Source: Pseudomonas wenzhouensis (GTDB lineage Bacteria; Pseudomonadota; Gammaproteobacteria; Pseudomonadales; Pseudomonadaceae). Taken from it: a stretch of 64,000 bases of DNA. The notes below the pieces were generated by a model that was not told where the DNA came from, did not search any database, and saw only the letters and a list, made by a program, of their open reading frames with translations. Made by a program: the position numbers and the translations under genes. Below, piece after piece: positions 39,912 through 48,264 of this stretch (its first letter is position 1; every line of letters starts with the position of its first letter). The stretch covers positions 1,364,001-1,428,000 of the forward strand of contig NZ_CP072610.1 of assembly GCF_021029445.1 (NCBI RefSeq), in the 5' to 3' direction.

Positions 39912-41026
39912 ACGCGCCAGCGGCATTGCCGGATTCGCCGCTGGCGGCTTATGAACGGGCGCTGGCGGGTGGCTTCGTCGTCGATGCCGCGCAGCGCCGC
40001 GCGGTGCAGGCGTTGCAGAGTTGCTTCGAGGCTGTGCATCGTGGTGAGCGCCCGTTCGGCGTATACCTCTGGGGGCCAGTGGGGCGTGGCAAGACCTGGC
40101 TGATGGACAGCTTCTACAACAGCCTGCGTGTGCCGGCGCGACGACAGCATTTTCATCACTTCATGCAGTGGGTGCATCGCCGCCAGTTCGAGTTGACCGG
40201 CAATGCCGACCCGTTGCGTCTGCTGGCCGAGGAGCTGGGGCGAGAGCTGCGCGTGCTGTGTTTCGACGAGCTGTTCGTCAGCGACATCGGCGATGCCATG
40301 TTGCTCGGTCGTCTACTCAGCCTGGTGGTGGAGCAGGGCGTGGTGCTGGTGGCTACTTCCAACCAGCCGCCGGATCAGCTGTATGCCGATGGTTTCAACC
40401 GCGAGCGTTTTTTGCCGGCCATCGCTGCGCTCGAAGCGCATATGCAGGTGGTGGCGGTGGACGGTGAGCAGGATCATCGCTTGCATCCTGGCGCCGAAAT
40501 GCAGCGCTATTGGGTGCAGCAGCCGCAGGCGCTGGTCGAGTTGTTCGCCCGCTTGAGCGAGGGCCAGTCGGTCAGCCGTGAGCCGGTCGCGCTGAGCCAC
40601 CGGCATATCGCCAATCTTGGCCATAGCCAGGCGGCGCTGTGGTGCCGCTTCAAGGATCTATGCGAGCAGCCGCTGGCTGCGCCGGATTTCATCGAGCTGT
40701 GCGAGCGCTTCCCGGCCATCCTCCTTGGCGAAGTGCCGCGCCTGGGTGGCGAGCAACGCGAGGGGCGCATCGCCCGTGGTACTGAAGATGGCGCCGCGCG
40801 GGTCGATGCCGGGGATCGGCAACTGCCGGCGCTGGCGCGCAAAGACGATGCGGTGCGGCGCTTCATCGCCCTGGTCGACGAGTGCTACGACCGCCGCGTG
40901 CCGCTGTATATCGAGGCCGAGGTGGCGCTGGATGAGCTGTACACCCAGGGCTACCTCGCGTTTGCCTTTCGCCGCACGCTCAGCCGTTTGCACGAGATGC
41001 AGCTGCAGCGCTTCGGCGCCAACTGA
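39908..41026 (+). CDS. zapE: ZapE/AFG1-family ATPase
   Basis: A 372-residue AFG1-like P-loop ATPase; ZapE in E. coli acts at the Z-ring. Walker A is GPVGRGKTWLMD (about residues 58-69) and Walker B LCFDELFVSDI. The C-terminal YLAFAFRRTLSRLHEMQ is typical. The only start that fits the family N-terminus (PDSPLAAYERALAGG) is a TTG at 39908 overlapping the previous stop (TTGA). The region around residues 275-310 (VPRLGGEQREGRIARGTEDG) looks divergent. It may be a second AFG1 paralogue rather than the main zapE. Confidence 0.75.
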   Translation: MNAPAALPDSPLAAYERALAGGFVVDAAQRRAVQALQSCFEAVHRGERPFGVYLWGPVGRGKTWLMDSFYNSLRVPARRQHFHHFMQWVHRRQFELTGNADPLRLLAEELGRELRVLCFDELFVSDIGDAMLLGRLLSLVVEQGVVLVATSNQPPDQLYADGFNRERFLPAIAALEAHMQVVAVDGEQDHRLHPGAEMQRYWVQQPQALVELFARLSEGQSVSREPVALSHRHIANLGHSQAALWCRFKDLCEQPLAAPDFIELCERFPAILLGEVPRLGGEQREGRIARGTEDGAARVDAGDRQLPALARKDDAVRRFIALVDECYDRRVPLYIEAEVALDELYTQGYLAFAFRRTLSRLHEMQLQRFGAN

Positions 41027-41027
41027 T

Positions 41028-41576
41028 TCAACCTGCCAGATACTGCTCGGTGGAAACGACCTGGGCATAGGCGAAGGCCAGGGCGGCCATGTTGGCGGCG
41101 TGCACCTGAGCAGCGGCGACGGTGATGCCGTCGAACGTCTGATCGTGAGTGGCGCAGGCATCGTGAACGACCGTGGTCGCGTAACCGAAATCTGCACTGG
41201 CGCGGGCCGCAGCGGCGATGCACATGTGGCTCATGGCGCCGACCAGGGTGACCTGCTCGATGCCGGCTGCATCGAGCTGCGCCTTTAGGTCGGTGCCAAG
41301 AAAGGCGTTGACCTGATGCTTGAGCACCACGGCTTCATCGGCCTGCGGCAGCACGCTGGCATGAGTGCGCGCGCCGTCGCTTCCCGGCGCGAAGAAGGGC
41401 GCATCCTCGGCCTCGAACTCATGACGCACATGGATCACTGTGTCACCGGCTGCACGCGCGGCAGCCAGTACCCGCGCGGCATTGGCGGCGGCAGTGTGCA
41501 TGCCGGCGAGCGGCCACTTGCCGTCTGCGAAATAGTCGTTCTGGATATCGATCAGGATCAGGGCGCGTTTGCTCAT
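41028..41576 (-). CDS. Isochorismatase-family cysteine hydrolase
   Basis: A 182-residue hydrolase. The catalytic Asp lies in ILIDIQNDYF, Lys in LKHQVNAF and Cys in AMSHMCIAAAARA, all in expected places; nicotinamidase-like N-carbamoyl and other amide hydrolases share this set. The start at 41576 is family-like; an ATG at 41606 is possible. It diverges from the GlxA-type regulator, which probably controls it. Convergent with the ZapE-like gene. Confidence 0.87.
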   Translation of the reverse strand: MSKRALILIDIQNDYFADGKWPLAGMHTAAANAARVLAAARAAGDTVIHVRHEFEAEDAPFFAPGSDGARTHASVLPQADEAVVLKHQVNAFLGTDLKAQLDAAGIEQVTLVGAMSHMCIAAAARASADFGYATTVVHDACATHDQTFDGITVAAAQVHAANMAALAFAYAQVVSTEQYLAG

Positions 41577-41670
41577 GGTGTTCTCCGTGGGATGATGTGC
41601 GGCCAACCTTATCGCCCTGGCGCGCCTGCGAGGATGGGCGCAGCCGACAATCTGCGGGGAAAAACTGACA

Positions 41671-42645
41671 ATGAGCGTGCGCGGTCTGGAAATCGGTCTG
41701 TTGCGTTATCCCGGCGCCCAGTTGGCTGCCGTGCATGGCCTGGGTGACCTGTTCGAGGTGGCCAATCGCATGGCTGCCGGGCAGGGGCGTGAAGGCTTGC
41801 CCCGGCTGCGTGTCAGTCACTGGCAGGCCGATGAGGCGGGGCAGTTGCAGCGCACGTTCGACAGCCTGCCGCAGACTGACGGTGCGCCGCAGGTGGTGAT
41901 TCTGCCGCCTTGTCTGGACGATGCTGCCGAGCAGCCGCTTGCGGCCTGCTACCGTGACTGGCTGCGTGAACAGCACGCTGCCGGGGTGTTGCTGGCGTCG
42001 GTCTGTGCTGGCGCCTTCGCCCTGGCCGAGGCCGGTCTACTCGATGGCCGCACCGTGACCACCCACTGGGCGCTGGCGGCGCAGATGGCCGCACGTTTTC
42101 CGCAAGTACAGGTACAGCCAGAACGTATGGTGATCGACGACGGTGATCTGATCACCGCAGGTGGTCTGATGGCCTGGACCGATCTCGGCCTGGCCCTGGT
42201 AACACGCCTGCTGGGGCCGACCATCGCTGCCGAGACCGCGCGCTTTCTGGTGGTGGATCTGAACCGTGAATCGCAGCGCCATTTCAGCAGTTTTGCGCCC
42301 AGCCTCGATCATGGCGATGCCGCAGTGCTCGGCGTGCAGCGCTGGTTGCAGGGTGAGGGTGGTGTCGAGGCGAGCCTGACGGACATGGCCACCCGCGCCG
42401 GCTTGGGCGAGCGCACCTTTTTGCGCCGCTTTCGCGCCGCCACCGGGCTGAAGCCCACTGAATACTGCCAGCAGTTACGTGTGAGCAAGGCGCGCGAACT
42501 GCTTGAGTTCAGCCGCCAGAGTATCGAGCAGGTGGCCTGGCAGGTGGGTTACGCCGACAGCGGGGCGTTTCGCAAGGTATTCACCCGTTTGGTAGGGCTG
42601 TCGCCCGGCGATTATCGGCGGCGTTTCGGCACCGCTGCACGTTAG
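41671..42645 (+). CDS. GlxA-family AraC regulator (DJ-1/PfpI plus AraC domains)
   Basis: A 324-residue regulator. The N-terminal amidotransferase-like DJ-1/PfpI domain (about 1-180) carries the nucleophile-elbow SVCAGAFALAEAGLLDG. The C-terminal AraC DNA-binding domain (about 215-320) has two helix-turn-helices (LTDMATRAGLGERTFLRRFR; IEQVAWQVGYADSGAFRKVF). Such proteins respond to amino-acid derivatives or amines. Divergent from the isochorismatase-like gene by 94 bases. Confidence 0.88.
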   Translation: MSVRGLEIGLLRYPGAQLAAVHGLGDLFEVANRMAAGQGREGLPRLRVSHWQADEAGQLQRTFDSLPQTDGAPQVVILPPCLDDAAEQPLAACYRDWLREQHAAGVLLASVCAGAFALAEAGLLDGRTVTTHWALAAQMAARFPQVQVQPERMVIDDGDLITAGGLMAWTDLGLALVTRLLGPTIAAETARFLVVDLNRESQRHFSSFAPSLDHGDAAVLGVQRWLQGEGGVEASLTDMATRAGLGERTFLRRFRAATGLKPTEYCQQLRVSKARELLEFSRQSIEQVAWQVGYADSGAFRKVFTRLVGLSPGDYRRRFGTAAR

Positions 42646-43316
42646 ATCGAGTCTTCCGCTGCCTTGCCAGCGGGATTGGCGCGAGTCGGCATGGCGAGAA
42701 CCTCGGGCAGCACGGCGCGTGCAAAGACCCTGTGCAAACGGCGCAGTTCGGCCATCGGGTCGAGGTGATGGTCGACGCGGATATCCCACAGCGGGTACTC
42801 CTCCTGATCGACCACATAGATCACTGCCGAGGATTCGCCATGCCGGTCGCCGCCGCAGCGGTCGCCGGCTGCCAGGGCTTCGATCAGGCGCTCGATCAGC
42901 GGTTTCTTCTCGGTGTAGCGGAAGGTTTCGGCCACTGCATCGAGCACCTGCGGGCCAACCAGGCGATTACCCTGCACGGAAAACTGCTCGCCACGCAGCG
43001 AGCCGGCCCAGGGCAGGCATTTGGCCCCAGTCCAGCACAGGCTATCGCCCTGCGCGTCGATCAGCGCGCACTGGCGCAGCTCCATGCAGGGATCGGTGCT
43101 TTTGAGTCGCTGCAGCGCTTCGTGCGCGGACAAACCCTGACGCAGCAATGCCAGGCCATCCAGGCCGAGATAGGGATTGACCTGCGCCTGCGTGGCAACC
43201 GCCCCTACACCGGCTGCGGCATGGCTGAGCAGCTTGCCGACTGCCGGCATGGCGGTGGTGGCGGCAACGCCAAACTGACCGCTGCGTGGGCAGCGGGCGA
43301 TGATGGAAAAGGTCAT
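42642..43316 (-). CDS. DUF1028 family protein (Ntn-hydrolase-like fold)
   Basis: A 224-residue protein of the DUF1028 family. The start MTFSIIARCPRSGQFGVAATT is typical of the family, as are GAVATQAQVNPYLGLDG and the late Asp-rich VDQEEYPLWDIRVDHH. Its precise activity is unknown, though the fold resembles N-terminal nucleophile hydrolases. Its end overlaps the GlxA-type gene by 4 bases, tail to tail. Neighbouring amide hydrolases hint at related nitrogen metabolism. Confidence 0.8.
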   Translation of the reverse strand: MTFSIIARCPRSGQFGVAATTAMPAVGKLLSHAAAGVGAVATQAQVNPYLGLDGLALLRQGLSAHEALQRLKSTDPCMELRQCALIDAQGDSLCWTGAKCLPWAGSLRGEQFSVQGNRLVGPQVLDAVAETFRYTEKKPLIERLIEALAAGDRCGGDRHGESSAVIYVVDQEEYPLWDIRVDHHLDPMAELRRLHRVFARAVLPEVLAMPTRANPAGKAAEDSI

Positions 43317-43404
43317 GGCAATTCCTTGACGATTTCCAGGTTAGGCCGCGCATGGCAGGTATCGTTCCGCCTGGCTGAACCGCGCGCCTGCACAATGCCG
43401 GAGG

Positions 43405-43445
43405 CTGAAAATGCAGAAGCCCGGCGCTGGGCCAGGCTTCTGTTT
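43405..43445 (-). terminator. Hairpin between fumarase and DUF1028 genes
   Basis: AGAAGCC(T)GGC and its complement around CCAG (43412-43440) form a stable hairpin. On the minus strand it is followed by GCATTTTC and on the plus strand by TTTT. Likely the fumarase terminator. Confidence 0.65.
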
Positions 43446-43459
43446 TACAACGTGGGCGC

Positions 43460-44983
43460 TTACTTCACTTCCACCGCCAGGCTTTCGGCGATCTTCTTGT
43501 TCCAGATCGCAGGTCCGGTGATGTGTACCGACTCACCGTTGGTGTCGACCGCGACGGTCACCGGCATGTCTTTGACTTCGAACTCGTAGATGGCTTCCAT
43601 ACCGAGTTCTTCGAAGGCCAGCACCTTGGACTTCTTGATCGCCTGGGCCACCAGGTAGGCAGCGCCGCCGACGGCCATCAGGTACACGGCCTTGTTGTCC
43701 TTGATCGCGTCGATGGCGATGGGGCCGCGCTCGGACTTGCCGATCATGCCCAGCAGGCCGGTTTGTTCGAGGATCTGCCGGGTGAACTTGTCCATACGGG
43801 TGGCGGTGGTCGGGCCGGCTGGACCTACCACTTCGTCACCGACCGGATCGACCGGGCCGACGTAATAGATGAAGCGACCCTTGAGGTCCACCGGCAGTTG
43901 CTCGCCCTTGTTGAGCATGTCGACCATGCGCTTGTGCGCAGCGTCGCGGCCGGTGAGCATCTTGCCGTTGAGCAGAACGGTCTCGCCCGGCTTCCAGCTC
44001 TGCACCTCTTCCGGAGTGAGGGTGTCGAGGTTGACGCGGCGCGCGCTCGGGCCGGCTTCCCAGACGATTTCCGGGTAGGCGTCCAGATCCGGCGCTTCCA
44101 GCGAGGCCGGGCCGGAGCCGTCGAGTACGAAGTGGGCGTGACGGGTGGCGGCGCAGTTGGGGATCATGCACACCGGCAGCGAAGCCGCGTGGGTCGGGTA
44201 ATCCATGATCTTCACGTCGAGCACGGTGGTCAGGCCGCCCAGACCCTGGGCGCCGATGCCCAGCTGGTTGACCTTCTCGAACAGCTCCAGGCGCAGCTCT
44301 TCGATGCGGTTCTGCGGGCCGCGCGCCTGCAGTTCGTGGATGTCGATGTGCTCCATCAGCACTTCCTTGGCCATCACGGCCGCCTTCTCGGCAGTACCGC
44401 CGATACCGATGCCGAGCATGCCCGGCGGGCACCAGCCGGCGCCCATGGTCGGTACGGTCTTCAGCACCCAGTCGACGATGGAGTCGGACGGGTTGAGCAT
44501 GGCCATCTTCGACTTGTTCTCGGAGCCGCCGCCCTTGGCTGCGACGTCCACTTCCACCTTGTCACCGGGGACGATGGAATAGTGGATCACCGCCGGGGTG
44601 TTGTCCTTGGTGTTCTTGCGGGCACCGGCCGGGTCGGCCAGGATCGAAGCGCGCAGGACGTTCTCCGGCAGGTTGTAGGCGCGGCGTACGCCCTCGTTGA
44701 TCATGTCGTCGACGCTCATGGTGGCGCCGTCCCAGCGCACGTCCATGCCGACCTTGATGAACACGGTAACGATGCCGGTGTCCTGGCAGATCGGGCGGTG
44801 GCCGGTGGCACACATGCGCGAGTTGATCAGGATCTGCGCCATGGAGTCCTTGGCGGCCGGCGACTCTTCCTTCAGGTAGGCCTCGTGCATGGCCTGGATG
44901 AAGTCGACGGGGTGGTAATAGGAGATGAACTGCAGGGCGTCGGCGACGCTCTGAATCAGGTCGTCCTGCTTGATCACGGTCAT
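43460..44983 (-). CDS. Fumarate hydratase, class I (iron-sulfur)
   Basis: Oxygen-sensitive [4Fe-4S] hydro-lyase converting fumarate to malate in the TCA cycle. The 507-residue protein has both class I domains. The three cluster cysteines appear in RPICQDTGIV, GAGWCPPGM and MIPNCAATRH. The C-terminal beta domain has the RDAAHKRMVD and YYVGPVDP motifs. Single gene, ending at a hairpin. Confidence 0.95.
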   Translation of the reverse strand: MTVIKQDDLIQSVADALQFISYYHPVDFIQAMHEAYLKEESPAAKDSMAQILINSRMCATGHRPICQDTGIVTVFIKVGMDVRWDGATMSVDDMINEGVRRAYNLPENVLRASILADPAGARKNTKDNTPAVIHYSIVPGDKVEVDVAAKGGGSENKSKMAMLNPSDSIVDWVLKTVPTMGAGWCPPGMLGIGIGGTAEKAAVMAKEVLMEHIDIHELQARGPQNRIEELRLELFEKVNQLGIGAQGLGGLTTVLDVKIMDYPTHAASLPVCMIPNCAATRHAHFVLDGSGPASLEAPDLDAYPEIVWEAGPSARRVNLDTLTPEEVQSWKPGETVLLNGKMLTGRDAAHKRMVDMLNKGEQLPVDLKGRFIYYVGPVDPVGDEVVGPAGPTTATRMDKFTRQILEQTGLLGMIGKSERGPIAIDAIKDNKAVYLMAVGGAAYLVAQAIKKSKVLAFEELGMEAIYEFEVKDMPVTVAVDTNGESVHITGPAIWNKKIAESLAVEVK

Positions 44984-45246
44984 TGGCGCGCTCCTCTATC
45001 AGGGAACATCTACAAGGAAGCGCCGGACAACGACCCGGCGCAATGACGATTGGGACGTCTGCGCAAAACCATCTTGGCGATATTTCCCGCAGCCGCCCAA
45101 AAAGGCGCGGCAGTATAGCGCACCCGCCCGCAGCGGGCACAGCAGCCGAAAGTCGATGGCAGAGGCAGTGGGCGGTTATCGATACCCTAGGTTTTTTGTG
45201 GGCATGCGGGTAGAGTACGGCAAGATGCCAGTATGGGACGGAGCCC

Positions 45247-46374
45247 ATGAGTTCAATGACTCGCCGGGGAACGCAACGCAGTCTGCAGAACCTTCTGCTC
45301 AAACGCTTCGCCATGGCCGTCGCGACCTACGTGATGATGGCGCTCGTCTGCTGGTTTGCCGTAATCAACGGTCATTCCCTGGGGACGGTCAGCACCGCTG
45401 CCTGGCTCAGTCTTGGCGTATTTGGCAGCCAACTGGTGTTTCTTTGGCTGTTCTTGTCCGGCCGCAACCTGCGTTATGACGACCCCAGCCTGACCGAAGC
45501 CCAGGTACTGGTGGCATTGGCCTGGCAGCCACCGGTGCTGGCGCAGTTCGACAGCGCGCGCGGCGTGATGATGATCTTCTACATGCTGATCCTGCTGTTC
45601 GGCGTCTTCCAGCTGACGCCGAAGGTGTTCGTGCGCTGTGCCATTTTCGCTTTCTTCGGTTTTGCAGCCATGCTCCTGTTCGAGGCTTATCGCATGCCGA
45701 TGCTGGACTCGAGCATGGCCTGGCTGCAGGTGTGGGTGCTGTTCATCCTGCTGGTCTGGTCGTGTCTGTTTTCCAGTTATGTGCAGGCCATGCGCAAACG
45801 CATGCGCCAGCGCCGTTTTGCCCTGCAGGCGCATCAGGACACGCTGCGCGGGATGATGCGCCAACTCGAGGATCTGGTGGCCACCGATGAGCTGACCGGG
45901 TTATTCAACCGTCGTCATTTCCTGCGTGTGGCCACGCGTGAGCTGGAACATACGGCGCCCGGAGGGCAGCACGGCCTGGCGCTGATCGATCTGGATCATT
46001 TCAAGCGAATCAACGATGCTCATGGCCATGCGGCGGGGGACCGGGTATTGCAGACCTTCGCTGCCGTGGCCCGTGCCTGTCTGCGCGACGGCGACATCAT
46101 TGCCCGCTACGGCGGTGAGGAGTTCGTGTTGCTACTGCCCAATACCGATGCCGATCAGTTCACTGCTTGCTGCGAGCGCTTGCGCGAAGCCTTCGCCAGG
46201 GCCGAGCCAGTGGGCGTAAAGGTCGATAATCTGAGCCTCTCCGCCGGCATGACACTGTTGGTCGCCGGGGACGATCTCGATGAAGCGCTGCAGCGTGCCG
46301 ATCAGGCGCTCTATCAGGCCAAGCGCGGCGGGCGTAATCGCTGCGATGCCAGTTGGGAGCGTGCCGGTGCCTGA
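45247..46374 (+). CDS. Membrane-bound diguanylate cyclase
   Basis: A 375-residue inner-membrane protein with about five to six transmembrane segments in residues 20-185, a short coiled linker and a C-terminal GGDEF domain (about 205-370). The active site is GGEEF, and the I-site RDGD lies five residues before it. Both are intact, so synthesis of cyclic-di-GMP with product inhibition is expected. The membrane part has no named sensor domain. Its 3' end overlaps or abuts the ferredoxin-reductase start. Confidence 0.9.
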   Translation: MSSMTRRGTQRSLQNLLLKRFAMAVATYVMMALVCWFAVINGHSLGTVSTAAWLSLGVFGSQLVFLWLFLSGRNLRYDDPSLTEAQVLVALAWQPPVLAQFDSARGVMMIFYMLILLFGVFQLTPKVFVRCAIFAFFGFAAMLLFEAYRMPMLDSSMAWLQVWVLFILLVWSCLFSSYVQAMRKRMRQRRFALQAHQDTLRGMMRQLEDLVATDELTGLFNRRHFLRVATRELEHTAPGGQHGLALIDLDHFKRINDAHGHAAGDRVLQTFAAVARACLRDGDIIARYGGEEFVLLLPNTDADQFTACCERLREAFARAEPVGVKVDNLSLSAGMTLLVAGDDLDEALQRADQALYQAKRGGRNRCDASWERAGA

Positions 46375-47305
46375 GTTGCGCGTCGGCGATCAGCTGTTGC
46401 AGGTCGCCCGGCACACCAACCTGCTCGATGCGTTGCTTGATGGCGGCGTGGCCATTCCCTACAGCTGTCGTGCCGGTAGCTGTCATGCCTGCCTGGTGCG
46501 CTGCGTCGCTGGCGAGCCGCTGGAGGTGCAGCCCGAGGCTCTGGCGGCAGACAAGCGTGCCGAGGGCTGGCGCCTGGCCTGTCAGTGTCAGGTGGTCGGC
46601 GATCTGCGGGTCGAACCCTTTGATCCGCAGCGCGATGGCCTGGCCGCCCGAGTGATCGCGGTGAGTTGGCCCAGCCAGCAGGTTCTGCGTTTGCGTTTGC
46701 AGCCGGCCAAGTCGTTGCGCTATCGCCCCGGCCAGCATCTGCTGTTGTGGCATGAACACGGCGTTGCCCGGCCTTATTCGCTGGCCAGCGTACCAGGGGT
46801 GGATGACTGCCTGGAGTTTCATATCGATTGTCGCCAGCCCGGCGCATTCTGCGATGCCGCGCGGCGCCTGCAGGTCGGCGACACGCTGCGCCTCGGCGAG
46901 CTGCGCGGTGGCGCTCTGCACTACGACCCGGACTGGCAGGCTCGGCCACTCTGGCTGCTGGCTGCCGGCACCGGGCTGGCGCCGCTCTACGGAGTGTTGC
47001 GTGAAGCCTTGCGACAGGAGCACCAGGGCACTATCCGCCTGCTGCATGTGGCGCCTGAAGCTGCCGAGCACTACTTGGCCGGCGAGCTTCAGGCCCTGGC
47101 GGCGCAGCACGCCAACCTGCAGGTCGAGCTGCTGACGGCGGCGCAGTTGCCGGCTGCTTTGGCCGAACTACGCCTTGTTTCCCGGCAGACCTTCGCCTTA
47201 CTCTGCGGCCATTCTTCCACGGTCGACAGCTTCGCCCGGCGTCTGTACATGGCCGGGCTGCCGCGCAGCCAGATGCTGGCCGACGTCTTTCTCACCCGCG
47301 CGTAG
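46367..47305 (+). CDS. Iron-sulfur ferredoxin reductase ([2Fe-2S] plus FAD/NAD)
   Basis: A 312-residue electron-transfer flavoprotein. The N-terminal plant-type [2Fe-2S] domain has SCRAGSCHACLV and a fourth Cys at LACQCQ. The FNR-type module follows, with the FAD motif RPYSLAS and nucleotide motif AAGTGLAPLYG. It resembles reductase components of oxygenases, but no oxygenase partner is nearby. The start is uncertain: GTG at 46367 has GGGAG seven bases upstream, while ATG 46346 and GTG 46361 are alternatives. Any of them overlaps the cyclase gene, indicating coupling. Confidence 0.82.
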   Translation: MPELRVGDQLLQVARHTNLLDALLDGGVAIPYSCRAGSCHACLVRCVAGEPLEVQPEALAADKRAEGWRLACQCQVVGDLRVEPFDPQRDGLAARVIAVSWPSQQVLRLRLQPAKSLRYRPGQHLLLWHEHGVARPYSLASVPGVDDCLEFHIDCRQPGAFCDAARRLQVGDTLRLGELRGGALHYDPDWQARPLWLLAAGTGLAPLYGVLREALRQEHQGTIRLLHVAPEAAEHYLAGELQALAAQHANLQVELLTAAQLPAALAELRLVSRQTFALLCGHSSTVDSFARRLYMAGLPRSQMLADVFLTRA

Positions 47306-47361
47306 GCTGTGCCGGTCAGGCTCGATGACGGTGCATGCGACGCACCCAGTGGAGCCCAGGC

Positions 47362-48135
47362 ATGAGCGAACACATACACAGCCAACGCGACGGCGGTCTG
47401 TTGACCCTGCGCATGCAGCGCCCGGACAAGAAGAATGCACTGACCCGCGCCATGTACGCTGCTATGGCCGACAGACTCGACGAGGCCGAGCGTGACTCCA
47501 GCGTGCGTGTGGTGCTGCTGACCGGTGGCGAAGACTGCTTCACCAGTGGCAACGACGTAGCCGACTTCATCCAGGCACCGCCGACCGGGCTGAACAGCGA
47601 AGTGTTCCAGTTCATGCGCGCGCTGTTCGACTTCAGTAAACCGGTGATCGCCGCCGTGGCTGGCCCGGCGGTGGGCATTGGCACCACCTTGTTGCTGCAT
47701 TGCGATCTGGTCTACGTCAGCCGTGATGCGCAGTTGAAGATGCCTTTCGTCAACCTCGGCTTGTGCCCCGAGTACGGCTCCAGCCTGATCCTGCCGCGCT
47801 TGCTCGGGCACGTGCGCGCTGCCGAGTTGCTGTTGCTGGGGCAGGCGTTCACGGGCGAGCAGGCCGCAGCCTGGGGCATCGCCAACCAGGCGCTGGACGA
47901 CGGTGCGGCGACCTTGGCCAGGGCGCGTGAGATGGCGCAGCGTTTTCTCGACCTGGCGCCCTCGGCAATTGTCGACAGCAAGCGTCTGATGCGCGCGCCG
48001 GGGCGCGAGGAGTTGCGCAAGGTGATCGAGGAGGAGGGCGCGCTGTTCGGCCAACGCCTGCGCTCGCCCGAGGCCATCGAGGCGTTGACCGCATTCATGC
48101 AGCGCAGAAAGCCGGATTTTTCCAAATTCGCGTAG
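47362..48135 (+). CDS. Enoyl-CoA hydratase/isomerase family protein
   Basis: A 257-residue crotonase-fold enzyme. The oxyanion-hole segments are DCFTSGNDVADF and GPAVGIGTTLLLHCDLVYVS. The acidic residue in NLGLCPEYGSSLILPRLLG matches the single-glutamate arrangement seen in isomerases and some hydratases. It probably acts in fatty-acid or branched acyl-CoA breakdown; the specific substrate is not readable. The start at 47362 follows GGAG. Downstream of the ferredoxin reductase by 56 bases. Confidence 0.85.
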   Translation: MSEHIHSQRDGGLLTLRMQRPDKKNALTRAMYAAMADRLDEAERDSSVRVVLLTGGEDCFTSGNDVADFIQAPPTGLNSEVFQFMRALFDFSKPVIAAVAGPAVGIGTTLLLHCDLVYVSRDAQLKMPFVNLGLCPEYGSSLILPRLLGHVRAAELLLLGQAFTGEQAAAWGIANQALDDGAATLARAREMAQRFLDLAPSAIVDSKRLMRAPGREELRKVIEEEGALFGQRLRSPEAIEALTAFMQRRKPDFSKFA

Positions 48136-48216
48136 GGTCTCGCGGGGCCGCCTGGCCGTGTATATCGGGGCTGGCTGCCAGGTAAGTGAAAAGTCGGTGC
48201 GCACAGCGCACTCTAC
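48133..48216. repeat. Degenerate GTAGGGTGCGC-family repeat
   Basis: Begins GTAGGGTCTCGC at the enoyl-CoA hydratase stop and ends GGTGCGCACAGCGCACTCTAC, a decayed form of the inverted repeat seen intact at 16288-16378. Confidence 0.45.
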
Positions 48217-48221
48217 TAAAA

Positions 48222-48250
48222 CACAAGGCCGCTCATCGAGCGGCCTTGTG
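48222..48250 (-). terminator. Rho-independent terminator of pyruvate kinase
   Basis: Perfect 13-base arms CACAAGGCCGCTC and GAGCGGCCTTGTG with a 3-base loop. On the minus strand TTTT follows. It may also stop transcripts arriving from the hydratase side. Confidence 0.85.
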
Positions 48251-48264
48251 CATTCAAGGGTGGA

